Assembly: GCA_021828405.1 (NCBI GenBank)
Contig: JAKARZ010000031.1
Location: forward strand, 1-22,656
Direction of reading: 5' to 3'
Length of the DNA stretch: 22,656 nucleotides
DNA from: Bacillota bacterium
Lineage (GTDB): Bacteria > Bacillota_E > Sulfobacillia > Sulfobacillales > JAIMBI01
Position numbers and translations under genes: made by a program. Of the stretch, positions 15,477 to 22,656 are shown piece after piece (position 1 is the first letter of the stretch; each line of letters opens with the position of its first letter). The notes below the pieces were generated by a model. That model saw nothing but the letters and a program-made list of their open reading frames with translations. It was not told the origin of the DNA and did no database searches.

Positions 15477-17036
15477 TCAATCGGCAACCGCCGACGCCCC
15501 ATTTCGCTGCACCAGCACCTCCCCCTGCATGGCGGCGGGAATGGGCAGTCCCGCCACCGCCAGCAGCGTCGGGGCCACGTCCTTCAGCCCACCGGGCCTG
15601 AGTCGAAGCGGCTCGCTCACCCCCACCAGCACCAGCGGCACCGGCGCCGCCGTGTGGTTCGTATCCGGACCGCCGCGGCTGTCGCGCATGTGCTCGGCAT
15701 TGCCGTGGTCCGCCGTAATCACCAAGAGTCCTCCGGCGTGCAGTACCCGCTCGGCAATGGTGCGGATCCCATCGTCTACCGCGCGCACCGCCGCGCGCGT
15801 GCTTTCCAGGTCGCCCGTGTGGCCCACCATGTCGCAGTTGGCGTAGTTGACCAAAATAAAGTCGTACCGGTCCTGCTCGATGGCATCCCCCACGATCTTG
15901 GTAATGGCCGGCGCCGACATCTCGGGCACCGTGTCGTAGGTGGCCACGTTCGGCGACGGCACCAGTACGCGATCTTCGTGATCCAGCGCCGATTCGACGC
16001 CGCCGTTGAAGAAGAAGGTCACGTGCGCGTACTTTTCCGTCTCCGCGACATGCAGTTGGGACATTCCCAGACGCGCCAGCCACTCCGCCAAGTTGTCCGG
16101 CACCGCCTGCGGGGCAAAGAGATGCGGCAGCGGGCGCGCCTCGTCGTACTGGGTCATCGAAGTGGCGCGGGCCACGGTGGGAAAGGGCCGGGCAAACGCA
16201 TCGAACTGCGGATCCGCCAGGGCCGCCGCTATCTGGCGCATGCGGTCCGCACGAAAATTGAAGAACAGGACCGCGTCATCCGCCCGCACGCGCCCCACCG
16301 GCGCCCCCGCCTCGTCGACCAGCACGGTGGGCTCCACGAACTCGTCGGTCACCCCGGCCGCGTAGGATGCACTGATCACCTCCGGCACGCTCCGGGCCGT
16401 CGGTCCCTCGCCCTCGACGAGCGCGCGGTACGCCCGCGCCGTGCGGTCCCAGCGCTGGTCACGGTCCATCCCAAAATAGCGGCCCATCACGGTGCCCACC
16501 CGGGTGCCCTCCGGCCCGAGGTGCATGCGGTCCGCAAGCCAAGCGACTTCCGCGAGCGCACTCCGGGGCGGCACGTCCCGCCCGTCCAGATTCAGGTGAA
16601 GCACCAAATCCTGAACCCCCGCCGCGCGCGCCGCCTTCAGCAGCGCCTCCACATGCAGGCGGTGGCTGTGCACCCCACCCTCCGACAGCAGCCCGTACAG
16701 GTGCAGCCGCGCCTGGCGGCGCACCGTGTCGCTCAACAGCTCCGCCAGCACGGGGTTCTCGGCAAAACGGCCCTCGGCCACGGCGCGGTGAATGCGCGCC
16801 AAGTTCTGATACACCACGCGGCCCGCCCCCAACGTCAGGTGCCCCACGTTGGAGTCCCCCATTTGGCCCGGGATCAGGCCTACCGCCTCGCCGTGCGCTG
16901 TGAGGGTGGTGTGCGGCCACTTGGCCCACAGCGCCTCGAACGTGCGGGCGGGCGCTCGCCGAATCGCGTTATCGGGTGCATCCTCCCGAAGCCCAAACCC
17001 ATCAAGCACCATCAGCACCAAGGGTCGTGGCGTCAT
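15477..17036 (-). CDS. gpmI: 2,3-bisphosphoglycerate-independent phosphoglycerate mutase
   Basis: Interconverts 3- and 2-phosphoglycerate through a phosphoserine enzyme with two metal ions, belonging to the alkaline phosphatase superfamily. The 519-residue product has VLMVLDGFGLRED (first metal ligand), the catalytic serine in GQMGDSNVGHLTLGAGR, GLLSEGGVHSH, LHLNLDGRDVPPRS, FNFRADRMRQ, NYANCDMVGHTGDL and ITADHGNAEHM. The serine motif is unusual: most enzymes have GNSEVGH, here GDSNVGH. The ATG at 17036 shares a base with the tpiA stop (TGATG), so translation is coupled; a longer in-frame extension would be shadow sequence of tpiA. Length is typical of the family. Confidence 0.97.
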   Translation of the reverse strand: MTPRPLVLMVLDGFGLREDAPDNAIRRAPARTFEALWAKWPHTTLTAHGEAVGLIPGQMGDSNVGHLTLGAGRVVYQNLARIHRAVAEGRFAENPVLAELLSDTVRRQARLHLYGLLSEGGVHSHRLHVEALLKAARAAGVQDLVLHLNLDGRDVPPRSALAEVAWLADRMHLGPEGTRVGTVMGRYFGMDRDQRWDRTARAYRALVEGEGPTARSVPEVISASYAAGVTDEFVEPTVLVDEAGAPVGRVRADDAVLFFNFRADRMRQIAAALADPQFDAFARPFPTVARATSMTQYDEARPLPHLFAPQAVPDNLAEWLARLGMSQLHVAETEKYAHVTFFFNGGVESALDHEDRVLVPSPNVATYDTVPEMSAPAITKIVGDAIEQDRYDFILVNYANCDMVGHTGDLESTRAAVRAVDDGIRTIAERVLHAGGLLVITADHGNAEHMRDSRGGPDTNHTAAPVPLVLVGVSEPLRLRPGGLKDVAPTLLAVAGLPIPAAMQGEVLVQRNGASAVAD

Positions 17037-17848
17037 CACCCCAAACCTCCCGTCAGGCCGGACGGCGCCGGTGCCACGGTGCGCACCATCGCCAGCCACG
17101 ACTCTATCTCTAGGGAGGCTCCCCCCACCAGCGCCCCGTCAATCTCCTCGGCGTGCCAGAACCCCAGGATATTGTCCGCGGTCACGCTCCCGCCATAGAG
17201 AATACGGACCCGGGCGGCCGCCGCCTCCCCCCACGCGGCGGCCGCCCGGGATCGACACCAGCCCGCCACCTGATTCGCATCGGCCGGGGCAGCGCCCTGC
17301 CCGGTGCCAATCGCCCACAGCGGCTCGTAAGCCACCACCAAGCGGCCATCGCCCTCGGGCACCGCGTTCAGCACCGTCGTAAGCTGTTGCGCCACCACGT
17401 GCTCCGTCGCGCCCGACCGGCGCTCCTCCGGCGACTCCCCCACGCACACGATCGGAGTCAGGCCGGCCTTCAGCGCCGCCGCGGCTTTGGCCGCCACGAC
17501 GGCGTCCGTCTCGCCAAACAGCTGGCGGCGCTCGGAGTGGCCAACAATCACGTGGGTGGCCAGGGCTTCGGCCAAGAGATGGGCGGACACGCCGCCGGTC
17601 ACCGCCCCCTCGGTGCCCACGTCGGCGTTCTGGGCGCCCACCGCCACCCCTAGCGCGTCCAGCAAGCCTGCCATCGGCGCCAGGGCGGGCAGCGTCGGGC
17701 ACACCACCACCTCCACCTGAGTGCGATCGGGCAGGGTCGCGCCCTCCGCCACGCGGCGACTCCATGCCCGCACAAACGCCACGGACTCCGCCACGGACTT
17801 GTGCATCTTCCAGTTCGCGACCAGCATCGGGCGGCGCTCGGGGTTCAT
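17036..17848 (-). CDS. tpiA: Triose-phosphate isomerase
   Basis: Interconverts dihydroxyacetone phosphate and glyceraldehyde 3-phosphate. The 270-residue TIM barrel has ANWKMHKS with catalytic Lys14, the histidine in VIVGHSERRQLFGETD, the catalytic glutamate in VAYEPLWAIGTG (the mobile loop follows) and the phosphate-binding ILYGGSVTADN. It is slightly longer than the usual 250 residues because of an extended C-terminus. The ATG at 17848 overlaps the pgk stop (ATGA) and has AAGGAGG upstream; the longer open frame upstream only shadows pgk. Confidence 0.98.
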   Translation of the reverse strand: MNPERRPMLVANWKMHKSVAESVAFVRAWSRRVAEGATLPDRTQVEVVVCPTLPALAPMAGLLDALGVAVGAQNADVGTEGAVTGGVSAHLLAEALATHVIVGHSERRQLFGETDAVVAAKAAAALKAGLTPIVCVGESPEERRSGATEHVVAQQLTTVLNAVPEGDGRLVVAYEPLWAIGTGQGAAPADANQVAGWCRSRAAAAWGEAAAARVRILYGGSVTADNILGFWHAEEIDGALVGGASLEIESWLAMVRTVAPAPSGLTGGLG

Positions 17849-19029
17849 CGCGCGCCTCCTTGGGCCAGCGCCGCGACCCCGGGCAGTTCCAGTCCCTCGA
17901 CGTAGGCGAGGGCGGCCCCCCCGCCGGTGGACACATGCGCAAACTGCGCGGCCAAGCCCGCCCGGGCCACCGCCGCGGCGGAGTCGCCGCCGCCCACCAC
18001 CACGCGGGCTGGCAGTTGGGCCAGCAGGCGCGCGGTCGCGAGCGTCCCCTCCGCAAACGCGGGCCACTCAAACACGCCGAGCGGCCCGTTCCAAAACACC
18101 GTGGCCGCATCGGCGAGCGCCTCCCCCAGCCGCTCGACGGTCCGGGGGCCGACGTCCATCACAAAGTCGCCGGGCTCCACGCCGTCCACCGGCACCACCC
18201 GTGCGGCGGCGTCCGCCGCAAAGGCCGAGCCGACCACCACCTCCGGCGGCAGAAGCAGGCGGTCGCCAGCCGACGCCACCAGTTCCTGGGCGGCTTCCAG
18301 CTGATCCACCTCGACGCGCGACGCTCCCACCGGGTGTCCCGTGGCCGCCAGAAAGGTGTTGGCCATGCCACCGCCAATCGCCAGCCCATCCACCTGGCTC
18401 AAAAGGCGCTGCAGCAGCGTGAGCTTGTCCGCAACCTTGGCCCCTCCAATGATGGCCCAGTAGGGTCGGCGCGGGCCCCGGCGCAAGTCCCCGAGCGCTG
18501 CGAGCTCGCGGTCCACCAACAAGCCGGCCGCCGCCGGCAGCCGGGCCGGCAGCCCCACCGTGCTGGCGTGTGCCCGGTGCGCCGTGCCGAAAGCGTCATT
18601 GACGTAAAATTGGCCAAGCCGCGCCAGCGCGTCCGCGAACGCCGGATCGTTGGCGGTCTCGCCTGGGTGAAACCGGAGGTTTTCCAGCACCACGACCGAT
18701 CCTGGTGGCGCCGCCGCGACCGCCCGCTCCGCGTCCGGCCCCACGGTGGCCGGCACAAACGACACGGGCGCCTCCATCAGTTGCTGGAGGCGAGCCGCCA
18801 CGGGCGCCAGTGACAGGGCCGGATCGCTTTCGCCGTGCGGACGCCCGAGATGGCTAAGCACGATGGCGACGGCGCCCCGCCGCACCAGGGCCTCGAGGGT
18901 GGGCAGGCTTTCGACGATCCGCGTGTCATCCCCAACCTGCCCGTGGTCCACGGGCACGTTGTGGTCCACCCGCACCAGCACGCGGGAGCCTCGCCCGATG
19001 GGCAGGTCTGACAGCTTCAACACCGCCAT
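17845..19029 (-). CDS. pgk: Phosphoglycerate kinase
   Basis: Transfers phosphate from 1,3-bisphosphoglycerate to ADP. The 394-residue enzyme shows VLVRVDHNVPVD at the substrate site (family consensus RVDFNVP, so Phe is replaced by His here), LSHLGRP, VVLENLRFHPGE, NDAFGTAHRAHAS, GGAKVADKL, FWNGPLGVFE and the nucleotide-binding GGGDSAAA with STGGGAALAYVEG near the end. The ATG at 19029 is one base after the gap stop codon, and the gap 3' end supplies the ribosome binding region. The stop overlaps tpiA. Confidence 0.97.
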   Translation of the reverse strand: MAVLKLSDLPIGRGSRVLVRVDHNVPVDHGQVGDDTRIVESLPTLEALVRRGAVAIVLSHLGRPHGESDPALSLAPVAARLQQLMEAPVSFVPATVGPDAERAVAAAPPGSVVVLENLRFHPGETANDPAFADALARLGQFYVNDAFGTAHRAHASTVGLPARLPAAAGLLVDRELAALGDLRRGPRRPYWAIIGGAKVADKLTLLQRLLSQVDGLAIGGGMANTFLAATGHPVGASRVEVDQLEAAQELVASAGDRLLLPPEVVVGSAFAADAAARVVPVDGVEPGDFVMDVGPRTVERLGEALADAATVFWNGPLGVFEWPAFAEGTLATARLLAQLPARVVVGGGDSAAAVARAGLAAQFAHVSTGGGAALAYVEGLELPGVAALAQGGAR

Positions 19030-19030
19030 C

Positions 19031-20041
19031 TCAGAGCCCCTGCTCGGCGATGTACTGCGCCAGCTCCACCATCCGGTTGGAGTATCCCCACTCGTTATCG
19101 TACCAGGCAATTACTTTCGCCAAGCCCCCGACCACCATGGTGAGCGGCAGGTCCACCGTCGCCGAGTGCGGATCGCCCTTGAAGTCGCTCGACACCAGCG
19201 GAAGGTCCGACACCGCGAGATAGTGGCTCAGCGCTCCGGCGGCCGCCTCGCGAAACGCGTCGTTGATGGCGTCCACACTGGCCGCGCGCTCCGTGGTGAA
19301 CGCCAAGTCCACCACCGACACCACCGGCGTGGGCACGCGCAGCGCGATGCCGTGCATCTTTCCCTCCAGCTGCGGCAGCACGCGGTGCAGCGCCTTGGCC
19401 GCCCCGGTCGAGGTCGGGATGATGTTTTCGGCCGCCGCCCGGCCCTTGCGCAGATCGCGATGTGCCAGATCCAGGAGCCGCTGGTCGTTCGTGTACGAGT
19501 GGGCGGTGGTCATAACGCCTGCGGTGATGCCAAAGCGGTCGTCCAGCACCTTGGCCACCGGGGCCAGGCAGTTAGTTGTACAGCTGGCGTTGGAAATGAT
19601 GTGGTCGCGGTCGGGGCGGTAGCGTTGCTCGTTGACACCCAGCACCAGCGTCACGTCCTCGTGCTCGGCGGGGGCGGAGATGATCACCTTCTTGGCCCCA
19701 CCCTGAAGATGGCCGCGCGCCTTGTTGCCGTCCGTGAATAAGCCCGTGGCTTCGATGACGATGTCCACGCCCAGTTCCCCCCAGGGAATGTCCTCCGGGC
19801 TCCGGTGCGCCGTGATGGCGATCTCGCGGCCATCCAGGTAGAGGCGCCCGCCGTCATAGCGCACCTCCCGATCCAGCACGCCAAAATTGGAGTCGTACTT
19901 CAGATAGTGGATCCCCGCCGCGGGATCCCCCAAATCGTTGCCCGCCACCACTTCGACCGCTGGATGCGCCAAGCTTGCGCGAAGAAACCGCCGTCCAATG
20001 CTGCCAAACACTCCGTTGATGCCAACCCGCACCTGCCGCAC
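19031..20041 (-). CDS. gap: Glyceraldehyde-3-phosphate dehydrogenase
   Basis: Oxidises glyceraldehyde 3-phosphate to 1,3-bisphosphoglycerate with NAD(P). The 336-residue protein has catalytic Cys154 in SNASCTTNCLAP, the histidine in MTTAHSYTNDQ, PTSTGAAKAL, LRVPTPVVSVVDL and AWYDNEWGYSNRM. The dinucleotide loop is odd. Instead of GINGFGRIGR it reads GINGVFGSIGRR, one extra residue, with Ser in place of the conserved Arg. The GTG at 20041 has GGAGGTGGTGGAAC upstream. It is the first gene of the operon. No cggR is adjacent; the upstream gene is a LysR regulator in the same direction. Confidence 0.97.
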   Translation of the reverse strand: MRQVRVGINGVFGSIGRRFLRASLAHPAVEVVAGNDLGDPAAGIHYLKYDSNFGVLDREVRYDGGRLYLDGREIAITAHRSPEDIPWGELGVDIVIEATGLFTDGNKARGHLQGGAKKVIISAPAEHEDVTLVLGVNEQRYRPDRDHIISNASCTTNCLAPVAKVLDDRFGITAGVMTTAHSYTNDQRLLDLAHRDLRKGRAAAENIIPTSTGAAKALHRVLPQLEGKMHGIALRVPTPVVSVVDLAFTTERAASVDAINDAFREAAAGALSHYLAVSDLPLVSSDFKGDPHSATVDLPLTMVVGGLAKVIAWYDNEWGYSNRMVELAQYIAEQGL

Positions 20042-20091
20042 GTTCCACCACCTCCAACTTCAGTCTCATGGCGCGCCCTCGCCCCGCCACG

Positions 20092-20111
20092 GGTCGGCCG
20101 GAAGGCCAACC
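20092..20111. promoter_or_regulatory. Inverted repeat in the gap leader, possible operator
   Basis: GGTCGGCC-GGAA-GGCCAACC forms eight-base arms with one mismatch. It lies about 10-30 bases inside the predicted transcript. A second repeat, ACCGG (20109-20113) with CCGGT (20122-20126), overlaps the predicted start. Either could bind a regulator or fold in the mRNA leader. Confidence 0.35.
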
Positions 20112-20128
20112 GGTTTGTGCTCCGGTCC

Positions 20129-20156
20129 ATTCTAAGGGACTCGCTCCCGCCGGCAA
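20129..20156 (-). promoter_or_regulatory. Promoter of the gap operon
   Basis: On the minus strand TTGCCG (20151-20156) and TAGAAT (20129-20134) are 16 bases apart, between the LysR gene and gap. Transcription would begin near 20121, leaving a leader of about 80 bases before the gap start codon. Confidence 0.55.
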
Positions 20157-20195
20157 ACTCCCCCGGGCCCCGACCCTTTCTGGATTGCCACACCG

Positions 20196-21071
20196 TCAGC
20201 CGCTGGGCCCGTCGCGCCGGCGGCGGAGCAGGCGGGTGGCAAGCTCGACGGCCGGGCTGCCGAAGCCATCGTAGCGTTGTGCCCAGAAGACCGGGCTCCG
20301 GATGATCGCGAGATCCGCCACGGGCACCTCCAGCAGACGCCCCTCGGTGGCCTCGCGAAAAGCCGCCGAGATAGGCAACACCGCCGCGCCGAGCCCCTCG
20401 GCCACCAGGCGCTTGACGACCGCCACCTGATCCACCCGGAGCATGCGCGGCCGCAGGCCCAAGCGTGACAGAAGGGCCAGCACGGCGTCGTTGTAGGGGG
20501 CCCCCGCGTCCAGCAGCAGCCGCCGATCCGTCAGCACTTGCCCGGCGTCCGGATTAGGTCCCTCGAAATCGCGGTCGTCGGCCCCCGTGTAGAGAGCCAC
20601 CGGCTCCGTCCACAGCGGCTCGGCTAGCCACGCGCGGTCCAGAGGCGCCTCCTGCAGGAGGGCGGCGTCTACCTGGGCCGCGACCAGTTCGGCGGGCGTC
20701 CCCACGCGCACCACCAGGTCCAAGCCCGGGAGCGCGGAAAGCCAGCTGGCCGCCAGCCACGGGAGAACCGTCTCTGCCAGCAGCGGAACCGCCCCCACGG
20801 TCACGCGGCGGCTGGCCGACGCGGCCGTCCGACTGGTGGCCTCCTCCCAGAGCGCCACCAGGCGCGCCGCGTACACCCGAAACTGCTCACCCTCCTCGGT
20901 CAGCACGACGCGCCGCCCGACCCGCCGGAACAGCGGATGACCCACGGCGGCCTCCAAATGGGCCACCTGCTGCGACACACTGGCCTGGCTCACGAAGCGT
21001 CGCCGCGCCGCCTCCCGGAACGACAGCTTATCGGCGGCCAGCAGAAACGTGGACAGCCACTCAATGTCCAA
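20196..21071 (-). CDS. LysR-family transcriptional regulator, CitR/CcpC-like by context
   Basis: A 291-residue LysR-type regulator. The N-terminal winged helix-turn-helix reads FLLAADKLSFREAARRRFVSQ-ASVSQQVAHLEAAVGHPLF followed by LTEEGEQF. The C-terminal two-lobed effector domain begins near residue 90 and includes EGLGAAVLPISAAF. The TTG start at 21071 has AAGGGGGG five bases upstream. It diverges from the citrate synthase gene across 111 bases, the layout of Bacillus citR-citA, so it probably controls that gene. It also lies directly upstream of gap in the same orientation. Ligand is unknown; citrate is suggested by context only. Confidence 0.88.
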   Translation of the reverse strand: MDIEWLSTFLLAADKLSFREAARRRFVSQASVSQQVAHLEAAVGHPLFRRVGRRVVLTEEGEQFRVYAARLVALWEEATSRTAASASRRVTVGAVPLLAETVLPWLAASWLSALPGLDLVVRVGTPAELVAAQVDAALLQEAPLDRAWLAEPLWTEPVALYTGADDRDFEGPNPDAGQVLTDRRLLLDAGAPYNDAVLALLSRLGLRPRMLRVDQVAVVKRLVAEGLGAAVLPISAAFREATEGRLLEVPVADLAIIRSPVFWAQRYDGFGSPAVELATRLLRRRRDGPSG

Positions 21072-21146
21072 AATGCCCCCCTTACGCCCCTAGCCTGCTG
21101 AATGTATTTAATTATCACCTTAACACCGATTGGACGAGTGTAGGCT

Positions 21147-21167
21147 ATCACGGATTTTTATCGTGGT
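21147..21167. promoter_or_regulatory. Inverted repeat in the lysR-citA intergenic region
   Basis: ATCACG-N9-CGTGGT has six-base arms with one mismatch around an AT-rich centre, just before the citA ribosome binding site. A second AT-rich stretch with TTAATTA lies near 21110. LysR regulators bind T-N11-A dyads in such divergent spacers, so these are candidate sites. No clear promoter hexamer pair was found. Confidence 0.3.
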
Positions 21168-21182
21168 GGCGAGGTGAACAGC

Positions 21183-22256
21183 ATGCCCGCATACAGCGAC
21201 ACGAGCCCAGCAAACCCAACCCCGTCCGCGCCCATCACGGTGCCGCCGGGCCTCGACAACGTCATCGTCGCCACCACCCACCTGTCCGAAGTCGACGGGG
21301 CGGCGGGCCGGCTCTCTTATCGGGGTCTTGCCCTCGACGAGGTCGCCACGCGGTTTCCCACGTGGACGGCCCTGGTGCCGTGGCTGGTGACCGGCCGCCC
21401 CGACCTTCGCCCGGCCGAGGGTGCCGCCCCCGGCCCCACCCCCGACATCCCGCGCGTGGCCGACCCCATGACCCGACTGGCCATGCTGGTGCTGGCCGCG
21501 GGGGACGGCGCGCCGCTGGATACACCCGAAGAGGGCGCCGCCTTTGCCCAAATGCTTCCGGTCCAATATGCCGCGCTGGTCCGCCCCGAGGCAGCCGCCA
21601 CGCCGCACGACGCGGCGCGCGGGTTTCTCGCGGCCGTGGCCGGCCACCCGCCGGCCGACCACGAGGCATCGGCCTTGAACGCCTATTGGGTGATGGCCGC
21701 CGAGCACAGTCTGAACGCGTCGACCTTTGCCGTGCGCGTGGCGGCCAGCACCGGCGCCCGCCTGCCCGAGGCGCTGGCGGCGGGCATCGCCACCCTGTCG
21801 GGCCCGCTCCACGGCGGCGCGCCCACCGGCGTGCTGGCCCAGCTGGCGGCGCTCGAAGGCGAGGCCGACCTGGAGGCGGCCCTCGTGAGCCTGCTAGAGC
21901 GCGGTGAGCGCCTGATGGGCTTCGGGCATCGTGTCTACCGCGCCGAAGACCCCCGGGCCAATCGACTGCGGGCCGTCCTGCACACGCTCGCGGGCCCGGG
22001 ATCGACCGCCCGCGCGACCCGAGTGGAGCAGGCGGCGCTGGCGGTACTTGCCCGGTGGAAGCCGGACAGGCGCCTGGCCGCCAACGTCGAGTTCTATGCC
22101 GCCCTGGTGCTGTCCGCGCTGGGTCTGTCCGCGTCGGACTGCCCCGTCACCTTCGCCTGCGCCCGCCTGGCGGGTTGGACGGCGCACTACTGGGAGCAGC
22201 GGGACGCGGGGCACCTCATCCGCCCGCTGGCCCGCTACGCGCCTTCGGGCACTTGA
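21183..22256 (+). CDS. Citrate synthase, CitA-type
   Basis: Condenses oxaloacetate and acetyl-CoA to citrate, carrying glycolytic carbon into the citrate cycle. Of 357 residues, the core motifs are SEVDGAAGRLSYRG (35-48), AEHSLNAST with His174, SGPLHGGAPTG with His210, MGFGHRVYR with His249, and ANVEFYAALVL. In the last, the catalytic aspartate of classical enzymes (NVDFYSG) is Glu303. I recall the same Glu in CitA-type sequences such as the mycobacterial ones, so it may be a subfamily trait. A methylcitrate synthase is not excluded. ATG at 21183 is chosen because GAGGTG stands six bases before it; a GTG nine bases earlier overlaps that site. Confidence 0.93.
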   Translation: MPAYSDTSPANPTPSAPITVPPGLDNVIVATTHLSEVDGAAGRLSYRGLALDEVATRFPTWTALVPWLVTGRPDLRPAEGAAPGPTPDIPRVADPMTRLAMLVLAAGDGAPLDTPEEGAAFAQMLPVQYAALVRPEAAATPHDAARGFLAAVAGHPPADHEASALNAYWVMAAEHSLNASTFAVRVAASTGARLPEALAAGIATLSGPLHGGAPTGVLAQLAALEGEADLEAALVSLLERGERLMGFGHRVYRAEDPRANRLRAVLHTLAGPGSTARATRVEQAALAVLARWKPDRRLAANVEFYAALVLSALGLSASDCPVTFACARLAGWTAHYWEQRDAGHLIRPLARYAPSGT

Positions 22257-22277
22257 CGACGGCTACCTGAAGCGCAC

Positions 22278-22291
22278 CGGAGTTCGCTCCG
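22278..22291 (+). other. UUCG-loop hairpin after citrate synthase
   Basis: CGGAG-TTCG-CTCCG is a stable tetraloop hairpin 22 bases after the citA stop. No T-run follows, so it is probably an mRNA 3'-end or stability element rather than a classic intrinsic terminator. The rest of 22257-22493 holds nothing else I recognise. Confidence 0.4.
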
Positions 22292-22493
22292 CCGCCCACC
22301 GCACCCATCGGGGAGGGCGCGGCCCGGCGGTCACGCCCATCGGCTCCTCAATCCACGCTGGCAAGCCTCCTCGGGAGGGCCGCGCAGCCGGAGACGTTTG
22401 CCCGATTCTCTCGCCCGTCGGCCCCTAGCCAGGCGCCCCGGCTTAAGATAAAGTTTAGCTGAAGATGGGGCGCGAATGTGGGAGGGAGTCGGC

Positions 22494-22656
22494 ATGACGG
22501 GCACGATTCGGCGCGCGCTGGGCATGGGAGGCCTGCTGCTGATGGCCCTGTCTCTGGTGGGGATGAGCCAGACGGGCACAGCGCGCCCAAGCATCTCGGT
22601 GGTCATCATCGGAGGATCGGCGGCGGACGGCTGGCTGGACCGCACCCATGAGGGGT
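22494..22656 (+). CDS. Secreted SGNH/GDSL hydrolase-like protein, 5' part only
   Basis: Only the first 54 codons lie in the window. The ATG at 22494 has GGGAGGGAG at seven to eight bases. A short basic N-terminus (MTGTIRRALG) precedes a hydrophobic stretch (MGGLLLMALSLVGM) and then TGTARPS, a signal peptide or lipid-free membrane anchor. The mature part begins SVVIIGGSAADGWLDRTHEG. A hydrophobic strand leading into GGSxAxGW is how some SGNH esterase/lipase families begin, the serine being the nucleophile. The rest of the protein is needed to confirm this; secretion is the more secure part of the call. Confidence 0.55.
   Translation, partial: MTGTIRRALGMGGLLLMALSLVGMSQTGTARPSISVVIIGGSAADGWLDRTHEG

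Overview
The window looks like a chromosomal housekeeping region of a high-GC, Gram-positive-type bacterium, most likely a high-GC Bacillota lineage (Sulfobacillus, Thermaerobacter or Symbiobacterium-like). This rests on three things. The gene order gap-pgk-tpiA-gpmI-eno and secG-rnr-smpB-ssrA is typical of Bacillota. Start codons are often GTG or TTG behind strong AGGAGG-type ribosome binding sites. A LysR regulator diverges from a CitA-type citrate synthase. The genus is inferred only loosely, and no plasmid, phage, CRISPR or intact insertion sequence was seen.

Layout. Positions 1-1065 hold five minus-strand tRNA genes (Pro-TGG, Arg-TCT, His-GTG, Arg-TCG, Leu-TAG) in several short transcription units with readable promoters and terminators. 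Positions 1115-2022 hold a COG4280-type membrane protein whose stop overlaps the start of a 59-residue membrane microprotein. Positions 2154-4354 hold smpB, tmRNA (ssrA), rph and rdgB on the minus strand; smpB ends five bases before tmRNA. Positions 4412-5090 hold no credible gene. A plus-strand DapA-family aldolase then sits between smpB and the minus-strand rnr and secG, splitting a normally contiguous cluster.

Positions 8741-11813 carry plus-strand accessory genes: an antibiotic-resistance-type ABC-F ATPase with a six-codon leader ORF, then a hairpin-rich leader, a nitroreductase and a GNAT acetyltransferase. A convergent orphan NuoF-like flavoprotein follows on the minus strand. Positions 13037-20156 form the lower-glycolysis operon (gap, pgk, tpiA, gpmI, eno, HAD phosphatase). 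Most of its genes overlap or nearly touch, and it has a promoter at one end and a terminator at the other. The right end holds a LysR regulator, the divergent citrate synthase, and the start of a secreted SGNH-hydrolase-like gene.

The genes fall into two themes: central carbon flow (triose phosphates to phosphoenolpyruvate, then entry to the citrate cycle) and RNA or ribosome quality control (tmRNA, SmpB, RNase R, RNase PH, ABC-F). The observations most worth following are a tmRNA whose T-loop lacks the usual sequence, with a matching change in its D-loop; the leader ORF of the ABC-F gene; the structured leader of the nitroreductase operon; the unexplained 680 bases at 4412-5090; and a HAD phosphatase translationally coupled to enolase.
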